From an uncultured Clostridia bacterium (GTDB taxonomy: Bacteria > Bacillota > Clostridia > TANB77 > CAG-508): DNA of 64,000 nt. The translations under genes and the position numbers were made by a program. The DNA lies in assembly GCA_934129745.1 (NCBI GenBank), contig CAKOWZ010000004.1:1-64000 (forward strand), read 5' to 3'. Below, one piece after another: positions 18,501 to 25,961 of this stretch (position 1 is its first letter; each line of letters opens with the position of its first letter). A model generated the notes under the pieces. It was not told the DNA's origin and did no database searches. It was given only the letters and a program-made list of their open reading frames with translations.

Positions 18501-20058
18501 TGGTTTTGATTTACCAGATAAAATTTGTCCAAAATGTGGCACAAAATATGATAAAGATGGAATGGATATTCCATTTGAAACATTCCTTGGATTTAATGGT
18601 GATAAAGAGCCTGATATTGACTTAAACTTTTCTGGAGAATATCAAGCAAAAGCACATAAATATACAGAAGTAATTTTTGGAAAAGGAACAACTTTTAAAG
18701 CTGGAACAGTTGGTACAGTTGCTGATAAAACTGCATATGGATATGTTCAAAAATATTTTGAAGAAAGGGGAATACCAGCAAGCCGTGCGGAAATTTCTAG
18801 ATTATCACAAGGATGTACAGGAATAAAAAGAACAACAGGACAACATCCAGGTGGAATTATTGTTGTTCCAAAAGGAAGAGAAATTTATGAATTTACTCCA
18901 ATTCAGCATCCAGCAGATGATCCAAATTCAGATATTATAACAACACATTTTGATTATCACTCAATTGACCAAAACCTTTTAAAATTAGATATTCTTGGTC
19001 ATGATGATCCAACAATTATAAGGATGCTTCAAGATATTACAGGTGTTGATCCACAAAAAATACCATTAGATGATCAAGAAACAATGTCTATTTTTTCATC
19101 AACAAAAGCATTGGGAATAACACCAGAACAAATTAAGTCAACTGTTGGAAGCTTTGGTGTTCCAGAATTTGGAACAAAATTTGTAAGAGGAATGCTTGTT
19201 GATACAAAACCAACAACATTTGATGAATTAATACGTATTTCAGGATTATCACATGGTACAGATGTGTGGTTAGGAAATGCTCAAAGTTTAATTGAAGATG
19301 GAACTGTTACATTAAATGAGGCAATTTGCTGTAGGGATGATATTATGATTTATCTAATAAAAAAAGGATTACCACCAAACCATGCTTTTAAAATAATGGA
19401 AACAGTTCGTAAAGGAAAAGCTTTGAAAGACCCTGCAAAATGGGCAGAATATAAAGAATTAATGAAAGAACACGATGTTCCAGCTTGGTATATAAAATCT
19501 TGTGAAAAAATTAAATACATGTTCCCAAAAGCACATGCTGCAGCATATGTAACAATGGCTTTTAGAATTGCATGGTTTAAAGTACATATTCCAAAAGCAT
19601 ATTATTCAGCATATTTTTCAATAAGAGCTAAACAATTTGATAGTGAAATAATGTGTCATGGAAAAGATCGTGTAAAAAATAAAATGAAAGAAATTGAACT
19701 TGCTGGAAATAGTGCTACAAACAAAGACCAAGAGATGTATCCTGTTTTGGAATTAGTATTGGAAATGTATGAAAGAGGTATAAATTTCTTACCAATAGAT
19801 TTGTATAAATCACATAATTCTAAATTTATAATGGAAGATGAAGGAATTCGCCCACCATTAGATAGTATTCCAGGACTTGGTCCAATTGATGCTGAAAATA
19901 TTTATAAAGCTCGTCAAGATGGGAAGTTTATGTCAATTGATGATTTGAAAATACGTTCTAAGGTTGGAAAGGTCGCTATTGAAACTATGAAAAGTGTTGG
20001 ATTACTTGATGGTATGACTGAGAGTAATCAAATGAGTTTGTTTACTACTTGGGGATAG
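15523..20058 (+). CDS. polC: DNA polymerase III alpha subunit, PolC type
   Basis: The 1511-residue Gram-positive replicative polymerase. Order: N-terminal domain, a Gly/Asn-rich then proline-rich linker (about residues 215-275, ending PPPPPLPPQ), OB fold, PHP domain (VELHMHTQMSQMDAM, about 400), inserted 3'-5' exonuclease (LDLETTGLSF, about 488), polymerase palm with GDKEPDIDLNFSGEYQ (about 1026), and a zinc-binding site (CPNC/CPKCG, about 977-1006). Length is slightly above the usual 1430-1470 because of the linker. It lies between two REP-like palindromes and starts 40 bases after the PAP2 gene. Confidence 0.97.
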   Translation: MSEITEKLIQDIFADFKQGGNLLKSVIKKINLYKKTNRFEILLQSDLPIDIKEVHNFEIYLMERFKFEVVIIKIEYTEQPDIDIVSKWEDIINYMSFKYPSVKAILRNSVIEFENDNKTIKVNLQLKGSEILYARGIDKTFSEIIYNIYGKRFLIKYFDNESKERVEQYKENARRLEEEAIRKANQEAVAQRRESMAEERKQVEAREQELLARRNGSQNGNSNGTSGSKGQGENTGNVRNSGNAGGNGSVGNKSSIQQIAPPPPPLPPQTDDEESPLIYGRNTNIKDPLLKVVDLSIDTGKACIDGEIVNIGEVRELKTGKFLIPFDVYDGSSTITCKIFAKPEENKQIMKRLKNAAGVRVAANVQFDPFAKELGAIANTVIETQGMKKVSRKDESPVKRVELHMHTQMSQMDAMTSAKDLIKRAMKWGMKSIAITDHGVVQAFPEAHKLLGFNNPDMKIIYGVEAYLVPDKTPIVSCSKGQDIDTTYCVLDLETTGLSFRTDKITEVGIMKVKNGEVIDEFSCFVNPEKPIPPEVVKVTNITDDMVKDAETIDKVFPKILEFIGDSVLVAHNADFDIPFLKYHGNLLGYELNNTYMDTLRLAKALFPQFTKYKLGFIADKLGIKVDVAHRALDDVDTTVKVLNVMMGMLKEKGAKTIDDIDVVTDKDESKEMYKKLPTYHAIILAKNYVGLKNLYKLVSISHLHYFYRKPRILKSLYRKYSEGLILGSACEAGELYRAIIGGKTEDEIEQIASDYDYLEIQPTGNNMFMVRNGTVPDVKALEDINRKIVDLGEKLGKPVVATCDVHFMDPQDEVYRRILMAGQGFEDADEQAPLYLRTTEEMLKEFQYLGEKKAYEVVVENTNKISDMCERISPISPEKCPPYIDNCEQTIKDIAYNKAHELYGDPLPDIVQERLDKELDSIIKNGFSVMYIIAQKLVWKSNEDGYLVGSRGSVGSSFVANMTGITEVNSLPPHYRCPNCKHSDFTDYGYKNGFDLPDKICPKCGTKYDKDGMDIPFETFLGFNGDKEPDIDLNFSGEYQAKAHKYTEVIFGKGTTFKAGTVGTVADKTAYGYVQKYFEERGIPASRAEISRLSQGCTGIKRTTGQHPGGIIVVPKGREIYEFTPIQHPADDPNSDIITTHFDYHSIDQNLLKLDILGHDDPTIIRMLQDITGVDPQKIPLDDQETMSIFSSTKALGITPEQIKSTVGSFGVPEFGTKFVRGMLVDTKPTTFDELIRISGLSHGTDVWLGNAQSLIEDGTVTLNEAICCRDDIMIYLIKKGLPPNHAFKIMETVRKGKALKDPAKWAEYKELMKEHDVPAWYIKSCEKIKYMFPKAHAAAYVTMAFRIAWFKVHIPKAYYSAYFSIRAKQFDSEIMCHGKDRVKNKMKEIELAGNSATNKDQEMYPVLELVLEMYERGINFLPIDLYKSHNSKFIMEDEGIRPPLDSIPGLGPIDAENIYKARQDGKFMSIDDLKIRSKVGKVAIETMKSVGLLDGMTESNQMSLFTTWG

Positions 20059-20063
20059 GTTGG

Positions 20064-20087
20064 CAATTGGGGACGCGTCCCCAATTG
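20064..20087. repeat. REP-like palindrome, single unit
   Basis: A perfect 24-bp palindrome CAATTGGGGACGCGTCCCCAATTG 6 bases after the polC stop, same family as 15444-15503. Confidence 0.85.
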
Positions 20088-20093
20088 TTCAAA

Positions 20094-20126
20094 AAAAACA
20101 CCAGCAATTATACGCCGGTGTTTTTG
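20094..20126. terminator. Terminator between convergent genes
   Basis: AAAACACC pairs with GGTGTTTT around GC-rich inner bases; T-run on the right and A-run on the left serve both polC and the minus-strand gene, whose stop lies in the stem. Confidence 0.75.
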
Positions 20127-20347
20127 GGTGGTATTACCCGAATCAGACAATCTCCATCCTGGATAATGTTGAGCTTTTCATTGCCGTATTTGTCGGTAAC
20201 AATACAGGATTCGAGGTATTCTGGGGTATACATTACTGTAAATGCTTCGCCAAGACGTTTGAAGTCTATGCTACCATTGGAAAGACGATGCACTTGGATA
20301 GAACTGATACCTAAACTCATTCCGTAATTGCTTAAAGATTGTGACAT
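20108..20347 (-). CDS. Small hypothetical protein of foreign composition
   Basis: A 79-residue soluble protein; the minus-strand start is supported by AAAGGAGGT 5 bases upstream. I recognise no family. Codon use is clearly less AT-biased than in the neighbours, with C/G-ending codons and one in-frame CGG (I-R-V near the C-terminus). Its last codons and stop lie in the shared terminator. Together with the next minus-strand gene it forms a small island beside a REP-like palindrome, which suggests horizontal acquisition. Confidence 0.75.
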   Translation of the reverse strand: MSQSLSNYGMSLGISSIQVHRLSNGSIDFKRLGEAFTVMYTPEYLESCIVTDKYGNEKLNIIQDGDCLIRVIPPKNTGV

Positions 20348-20540
20348 AATATACCTCCTTTAGGATTTGATAAAAAAATTATAACATATTAATTGTGAAA
20401 AGTAAATGAAATTTGTAATTGTAGTATAATTTTTTTGATCTGGGTTATATTTTTTGAAAATTATATTATTGGGAATTGTATTATATTTTTTGGGAATTTT
20501 TGAAGAATATTTTTCAGGAGTTTTTTTCAGAAATATTTTA

Positions 20541-20616
20541 AAAACCTCTGGCATGATGTACTGTAACTCAAAAAACATTTGATTTTTTGAGTAGTACATA
20601 GTCAGAGGTTTTTTAG
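20541..20616 (-). terminator. Long terminator hairpin
   Basis: AAAACCTCTG (20541-20550) pairs with CAGAGGTTTT (20603-20612), GTACT with AGTAC inside it, and ACTCAAAAA with TTTTTGAGT at the top. It follows the stop of the gene at 20619-21551 on the minus strand and can also work on the plus strand. Confidence 0.75.
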
Positions 20617-20618
20617 AT

Positions 20619-21551
20619 TTAGAAATCAGGGTTTACAACAAGCAGTCCCATTTCTTTAGGAAGAATACGGACTGAGTTTTCATCAGGAGCCACATAGTTA
20701 AGAAGTGATCTTGTTATATGTGTGTAATATTCCTGAAGTGAGTACTTGTGGCCAGAGAGAATGAAGTTCCATTCCTCAAAAAGAACTACTTTCTGGTGTG
20801 TGTATGGATTCTTATACTGTTTCCAATGATAAGGAAAATGTCGACTCCTTACCTTAAGGACAAACTGCACACTGTCTTTGGTTTTTTGGATTGCAATAAG
20901 TGAACCGTGTAAAGTATGTTTTTCAATAAGTTCACCCATTTTTTGGTCAAAAAACTTATCAAATTCAATCTGAGCTCTTCTGAATTGTTGATTTTTCCGA
21001 CAAAGGGCGGTTTCTACTGATGAGATTCCAAGCTGAGTATTATGCTTGATATCTTTGATTTTTTGAATTTTGTCAGAATATTCAGATTTGGCAGCAGTTT
21101 TGCAGTTTGATTTTGTAAGAACACTGTCTAATACAGTGTCTTTAGGAGTAACCATTTTCAAAAGTTCATTTGGAGTCATTTCAGCTGCTTTTTTGTCTTT
21201 AGATTTTTTGTCATTTTCTAAAGCATAAATCATTAGATTTAGATCTTCATCAGCTGAAGCAACAGGTGAATCAACAGGTGAAACAACAGCTGAATCAACA
21301 CGTGAATCTGTACTTTGTACATCAGTTGTTTCATTTGAAAGTTCAGTTTCAGAAATATCAGAATTATTTACTGACTTATTAGCAGAACCATCAACTGAAA
21401 TTTTGGATGTTGAATCATCAGAAATTGGATTTTCGATAATTGCTACATCAATGCTGTCTGATGTCCCTTTTGCAGAGGTTACAGGTGCTTTTACCTGAGT
21501 TTCATCTGCAGATGTTAAGTGGTTGTTGTTGTTTGTGACATTCGTATTCAT
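20619..21551 (-). CDS. Unknown protein, disordered acidic N-terminus
   Basis: A 310-residue protein with AGGAGG before the ATG. Residues 1-110 are low complexity (Ser, Asp, Thr, Val; pairs such as SPVDSPVASADED), then a Lys-rich segment and a more ordered C-terminal domain (about 175-310) with many aromatic and basic residues. No signal peptide or membrane helix. No family recognised. Codon use is richer in G/C than the surroundings and includes CGG (C-R-K), so it fits the island started by the gene at 20108-20347. Confidence 0.75.
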   Translation of the reverse strand: MNTNVTNNNNHLTSADETQVKAPVTSAKGTSDSIDVAIIENPISDDSTSKISVDGSANKSVNNSDISETELSNETTDVQSTDSRVDSAVVSPVDSPVASADEDLNLMIYALENDKKSKDKKAAEMTPNELLKMVTPKDTVLDSVLTKSNCKTAAKSEYSDKIQKIKDIKHNTQLGISSVETALCRKNQQFRRAQIEFDKFFDQKMGELIEKHTLHGSLIAIQKTKDSVQFVLKVRSRHFPYHWKQYKNPYTHQKVVLFEEWNFILSGHKYSLQEYYTHITRSLLNYVAPDENSVRILPKEMGLLVVNPDF

Positions 21552-21623
21552 AATCGAATCCTCCTGGCTTTAAGCCTTAATTTTAATAATGAAGGTAAGT
21601 CATTTACTTACAATCTAAAACTA

Positions 21624-21652
21624 ATTTTACCATAAATTTACATAAAACACAA
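21624..21652 (-). promoter_or_regulatory. Promoter of the gene at 20619-21551
   Basis: Minus strand TTGTGT, 17-nt spacer, TAAAAT preceded by TGG. The remainder of the 21552-21867 gap is AT-rich; I see no clear plus-strand promoter consensus in it. Confidence 0.6.
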
Positions 21653-21867
21653 TATTTATAATAAAAAAAATATAATTTTGGCTCAAAAATAAGCTAAAAG
21701 TTATTTTAAAAATAGTTCAGGATAAGTAATAAAAATAATAACAAAAAAATGTAGAAATATATTTTTTTTTAATATATAATAAATCTATAAAAATAAAATA
21801 AATAATATGTTTATAAAATTCATTCTAAATAAACCTTATAAACATTATTATACGAGGGGGAAAATTT

Positions 21868-22644
21868 ATGAATACATTTATAGGATTATTAATCCCATTT
21901 TTAGGTACAACATTAGGATCTGCAATGGTATTTTTTATGAAAAATAAAATCAAACCAAAAGTTGAAAAAGCATTATTAGGATTTGCTTCAGGAGTAATGA
22001 TTGCAGCATCTGTATGGTCATTATTAATACCATCATTAGAAATGGCAGAACAACAAAATATTATAAAATGGGTACCAGCAACAATTGGATTTTTATTAGG
22101 AATACTGTTTTTATTAATATTAGACAGTATTATTCCACATTTACATTTAAATAGTGATACTCCAGAAGGAGCGCAATCAAAATTAAAGAAAACAACAATG
22201 TTAGTACTTGCAGTTACATTACATAATATACCAGAAGGAATGGCAGTAGGTGTAGCTTTTGCAGGAGTATTAGTTGGAAATGCAGGATTAACATTAGCAG
22301 GAGCTTTTGCATTAGCAATAGGAATTGCAATTCAAAATTTTCCAGAAGGGGCAATTATTTCAATGCCTTTAAAATCAGAAGGTGTTTCAAAAACTAAAGC
22401 ATTTATTTATGGAACTTTATCTGGAATTGTTGAACCAATTGGGGCTGTTATAACAATTTTATTAACAAAATTAGTTGTACCAATATTACCATATTTATTA
22501 TCATTTGCAGCAGGAGCAATGATATATGTTGTAGTTGAAGAATTAATTCCAGAATCACAATCTGGTGAACATTCAAATATAGGTACATTAGGAGTTGCTG
22601 TTGGTTTTGTTATAATGATGATTTTAGATATAGCATTAGGATAA
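21868..22644 (+). CDS. ZIP family divalent metal transporter
   Basis: A 258-residue membrane protein with eight predicted helices. The two metal-site helices carry HNIPEGMAVG and QNFPEGAIIS, the ZIP signatures also found in ZupT. The family moves Zn, Fe or Mn into the cytoplasm. GAGGGGG is the ribosome binding site. A DUF1294 gene follows 35 bases later, probably on the same transcript. The metal cannot be told from sequence; no Fur/Zur box was recognised. Confidence 0.93.
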   Translation: MNTFIGLLIPFLGTTLGSAMVFFMKNKIKPKVEKALLGFASGVMIAASVWSLLIPSLEMAEQQNIIKWVPATIGFLLGILFLLILDSIIPHLHLNSDTPEGAQSKLKKTTMLVLAVTLHNIPEGMAVGVAFAGVLVGNAGLTLAGAFALAIGIAIQNFPEGAIISMPLKSEGVSKTKAFIYGTLSGIVEPIGAVITILLTKLVVPILPYLLSFAAGAMIYVVVEELIPESQSGEHSNIGTLGVAVGFVIMMILDIALG

Positions 22645-22679
22645 TAAAAAATTAGGCAATGTGTAAAAAGGAGGTCAAA

Positions 22680-22970
22680 ATGGCACTTATAAATCAAATA
22701 GGAGCAAAAAATGTTGTAATATATTTTGTAATTATAAACATATTAGCTTTTCTTATAATGGGAATAGATAAATCAAAAGCTAAAAAAGGTAAATGGAGAA
22801 TTCCTGAATCAACACTAATGTCATCTGTATTACTTGGTGGAGGAATTGGTGGAATAGCTGGTATGTATGTGTTTCACCATAAAACAAGAAAACATAAATT
22901 TTTTATCGGATATCCTGTAATATTGATAATTGAGGTTATTGCAATTATATATTTGATATTAAATACATAG
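22680..22970 (+). CDS. DUF1294 small membrane protein
   Basis: A 96-residue protein starting at ATG 22680 behind AAAGGAGGT. Two or three hydrophobic helices flank the conserved DKSKAKKGKWRIPE segment and the GGGIGGIAGMYVFHHKTRKHKF segment typical of DUF1294. Function unknown in all species. Co-directional with the ZIP transporter. Confidence 0.9.
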   Translation: MALINQIGAKNVVIYFVIINILAFLIMGIDKSKAKKGKWRIPESTLMSSVLLGGGIGGIAGMYVFHHKTRKHKFFIGYPVILIIEVIAIIYLILNT

Positions 22971-23089
22971 TTTATATTTTTTATATAATAAAAAAATTTT
23001 TAAAAACAATGATTTCAAAAAATAATATTTTGAAAAAAACTATTGCATATTTTATAAAATTAATATAAAATTGTTTTCGGGTGTAGATT

Positions 23090-23221
23090 ATGAAAAAATT
23101 GAATTACAAAAAATGTTTTGAAAGCAAAGTAAATATTGGTATAAAAAAAGCATCTCAGATGTTTTTATTTGTGATTACAATTATTCCTATTTTAAATTAT
23201 ATATTTATTTTTAGACACTAA
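23090..23221 (+). CDS. Possible 43-residue single-pass membrane peptide
   Basis: ATG 23090 opens a 43-codon frame ending TAA 23219-23221. It has a Lys-rich N-terminus with one Cys (MKKLNYKKCFESK), then a hydrophobic helix (SQMFLFVITIIPILNYIFIF). A weak CGGGTG lies 6 bases before the ATG and the stop overlaps a terminator stem, so it fits a stand-alone transcript. It may equally be a chance frame in a 407-base gap; nothing else was found there. Confidence 0.45.
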   Translation: MKKLNYKKCFESKVNIGIKKASQMFLFVITIIPILNYIFIFRH

Positions 23222-23241
23222 TTTATTTTAGTGTCTTTTTT
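23213..23241 (+). terminator. Rho-independent terminator
   Basis: AGACACTAA pairs with TTAGTGTCT, followed by T6, after the small ORF and before the uracil permease gene. Confidence 0.8.
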
Positions 23242-23377
23242 GTACTTTTTGAGAGAAAAAATATGTGACAAAATAAAACAAAATTGTCCAGTTCTCAAAT
23301 GTTTTAACTAAAAATACACCAACAAATTTAACAAAAGCTATAAAAAAACAAATGAAATAGCTTAGAAGGAGGATGTT

Positions 23378-25528
23378 ATGAATCAAAAAACAATGGTAGT
23401 GGATGTGAATGAAAAACCGCCAATCGCAAAATGGATTATTTTAGCTTTTCAGCATGTTTTTGCAATGTTTGGAGCTACAGTATTAGTACCATTATTAGTA
23501 AATGCATCAGCAGGAGTAGAAGTATTATCAACAGGAGTTGCATTAGTATCATCAGGGATAGGAACATTAATTTATATTTTATGTACAAAAGGAAAATCAC
23601 CAGTATATTTAGGAAGTTCTTTTGCTTTTATATCACCTTTGATTACAGCATATGTTTTAGGTGGAATTAGTGGAGCTATGACAGGTGTAATGATAGTTGG
23701 ATTAGTATATATAATTGTTGCTACAATAATTCATTTTACAGGAAAAAAATGGATTAATAAATTATTACCACCAGTTGTAATTGGTCCAATGATAATGGTT
23801 ATTGGTTTAAGTTTAGCTTCTACAGCAGTTTCAAATATAGGATTATCTTCAGAAACTGTTGACTGGAAAATAGTTGGAGTAGCTGCATTTACATTTTTAG
23901 TAACAGCAATTTGCGCAGTTAGAGGTAAAGGATTTTTAAAAGTAATTCCATTTTTAGTTGGAATTGCATCAGGATATATTTTATCAATATGTTTAGGAAT
24001 GGTTGATTTTACAACAGTTCAAAATGCACCATTTTTTGGATTACCAAAATTCTCAATTCCATTTTTACACTATAATCCAAATTTTTTAATAGGAATTACA
24101 ATGGCTCCAATTGCTTTAGTTACAATGGCTGAGCATATTGGTGACCATAAAGCTTTAAGTTCAATTATAGGAAAAGATTTAATTGAAGATCCTGGTTTAG
24201 ATAAAACACTTATGGGAGATGGACTTGCAACATTTGTTGCTGGTGCTTTAGGAGGACCTGCTAATACCACATATGGTGAAAATACTGCTGTTGTAGGAAT
24301 GAGTAAAGTTGCATCAGTTTGGGTTATTGGATTAGCAGCAATTATTGGAATTATTTTAGGATTTTTAGGAAAATTTACAGCAATTATTTCATCAATTCCT
24401 TGGGCTGTTTTAGGTGGTGTAACTGTATTATTATATGGTTTTATTTCAGTAAATGGATTAAAAGTTTTAATAGAAAATCAAATAGATTTTGGTAAAACAA
24501 AAAATGTTGTTGTTGCATCTGCTATGCTTGTTTTAGGATTAGGTGGTGCTGCAATTTCATTTGTTAGTGGTAATTTCACAATTTCAGTTTCTGGAATGAG
24601 TTTAGCTGCTATTGTTGGAATTTTACTAAATTTGTTATTACCTAATGATAAAGATGATGATAAAAATGATTTTGACAAAAAAGATATTGATAATAATGAT
24701 TTTGGAGAAGATATTGATGTTGAAATTATTGTTGAAAATAATCTAGATAATGATAATAGTGATGATTGTGATATTAATGAAAATAAAAATGATAATCAAT
24801 TAAAAAATTATATAAATGAAAATGAAAAAACAAATGATAAAATTGGAAAAATAGTAAATACAGAAAAATCAAATAGTGAAAAGAAAAGTGAGGTAAATAA
24901 AATGGAAGTAATAGAATTAAATCATCCATTAGTTGAAAATAAATTAGCAATTTTAAGAGATAAAAACACAGGAACAAAAGAATTTAGAGAAATAGTGTCA
25001 GAATTGGCAACAATGTTATGTTATGAAGCAATGAAAAATGCTAAAACCTATGAAGAAGAAATTGAAACACCAATCCAAAAAACTATTGTTAATAAAATTG
25101 ATGAAAAACAATATGTATTTTTACCAATATTAAGAGCAGGAACTGGAATGTTAGATGGAATTATAAATATAATGCCAAATGCAAAAATTGGACATATTGG
25201 AATGTATAGAGATGAAGAAACTTTTAAACCACATATGTATTTTTTCAAAGTTCCTAAAAATATTGAAGAAAAAGAAGTTATTGTTTTAGATCCAATGCTT
25301 GCAACAGGTGGTTCTATAAATGATACTATTGAACAATTAAAAGAAAAAGGTGTTAAAAAAATCAAAGTTTTATGTATTATTGCTGCACCTGAAGGAATTA
25401 AAGCTGTTAATGAAAAAAATCCTGATGTTCAAATTTATTGCACTAAAATTGATGAAGGATTAAATGATAAAGCTTATATTGTGCCTGGTTTAGGAGATGC
25501 AGGTGATAGAATTTTTGGAACTAAATAA
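23378..25528 (+). CDS. Uracil permease - uracil phosphoribosyltransferase fusion
   Basis: One uninterrupted 716-residue frame. Residues 1-425 are a complete UraA-type NCS2 permease, with the conserved GGPANTTYGENTAVVGMS segment. Residues 426-508 are an Asp/Asn/Glu/Lys-rich linker. Residues 509-716 are a complete uracil phosphoribosyltransferase with the PRPP loop VLDPMLATGGSINDT. Uracil would be imported and converted to UMP by one polypeptide. An internal GTGAGGT (24888-24894) sits 7 bases before ATG 24902, exactly where a free Upp of 208 residues would begin, so separate Upp may also be made. GGAGG precedes the first ATG. Confidence 0.93.
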   Translation: MNQKTMVVDVNEKPPIAKWIILAFQHVFAMFGATVLVPLLVNASAGVEVLSTGVALVSSGIGTLIYILCTKGKSPVYLGSSFAFISPLITAYVLGGISGAMTGVMIVGLVYIIVATIIHFTGKKWINKLLPPVVIGPMIMVIGLSLASTAVSNIGLSSETVDWKIVGVAAFTFLVTAICAVRGKGFLKVIPFLVGIASGYILSICLGMVDFTTVQNAPFFGLPKFSIPFLHYNPNFLIGITMAPIALVTMAEHIGDHKALSSIIGKDLIEDPGLDKTLMGDGLATFVAGALGGPANTTYGENTAVVGMSKVASVWVIGLAAIIGIILGFLGKFTAIISSIPWAVLGGVTVLLYGFISVNGLKVLIENQIDFGKTKNVVVASAMLVLGLGGAAISFVSGNFTISVSGMSLAAIVGILLNLLLPNDKDDDKNDFDKKDIDNNDFGEDIDVEIIVENNLDNDNSDDCDINENKNDNQLKNYINENEKTNDKIGKIVNTEKSNSEKKSEVNKMEVIELNHPLVENKLAILRDKNTGTKEFREIVSELATMLCYEAMKNAKTYEEEIETPIQKTIVNKIDEKQYVFLPILRAGTGMLDGIINIMPNAKIGHIGMYRDEETFKPHMYFFKVPKNIEEKEVIVLDPMLATGGSINDTIEQLKEKGVKKIKVLCIIAAPEGIKAVNEKNPDVQIYCTKIDEGLNDKAYIVPGLGDAGDRIFGTK

Positions 25529-25614
25529 TTTTGTATATTTTATAATTAATAGATATATAAGTATTTCTAAGATTTAACAAGATTTTTTGAAATTAATTTT
25601 AATCAAAAATTCAA

Positions 25615-25643
25615 TTGACAAAAAACAAAAATGATGTTATTAT
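25615..25643 (+). promoter_or_regulatory. Promoter of the argS T-box leader
   Basis: TTGACA (25615-25620), 17-nt spacer, TATTAT (25638-25643); TATAAT at 25641 is the alternative with a longer spacer. Confidence 0.7.
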
Positions 25644-25654
25644 AATATACATAA

Positions 25655-25935
25655 TATGAAAACCGATGATATAAGAGAGTAGATTTATTTAAAACTTCAG
25701 CGAGTTAGGAATGGTGTGAGCCTAATAGTAGAGAATATTTTGAAAAGAACTTATTAGGGATTGTCAGAAATTGAATTATATAATAATAAAGTATGACAGT
25801 ACGGGAAACTCACCGTTATTGAGAAATGAGATGTTTTTATAAATATAAATTATAAAAATAACTAAAGTGGTACAGTGTTTAATAGCGCCTTTAGACAATA
25901 GAATGTAAATTCAATTGTTTAAAGGTGTTTTTGAT
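25655..25935 (+). ncRNA. T-box riboswitch leader of argS
   Basis: The leader has the T-box elements: AGCGAGTTAGGAATGGTGTGAGCCTAA (AG bulge and GNUG-type distal Stem I; conserved parts only), the T-box AAAGTGGTACAGTG (25864-25877), and a terminator in which GCGCCTTTAGACAA pairs with TTGTTTAAAGGTG before a T-run. Uncharged tRNA, presumably tRNA-Arg from the gene controlled, should pair with the T-box and favour readthrough. I could not assign the specifier codon with certainty. Confidence 0.92.
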
Positions 25936-25961
25936 TTATTAAAAAAGAAAGGATGGTAATT

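Noticed and set aside
20049..20327. Two overlapping plus-strand ORFs after polC
   Set aside because: They arise from the REP palindrome and the antisense of the real minus-strand gene at 20108-20347, which has AAAGGAGGT.
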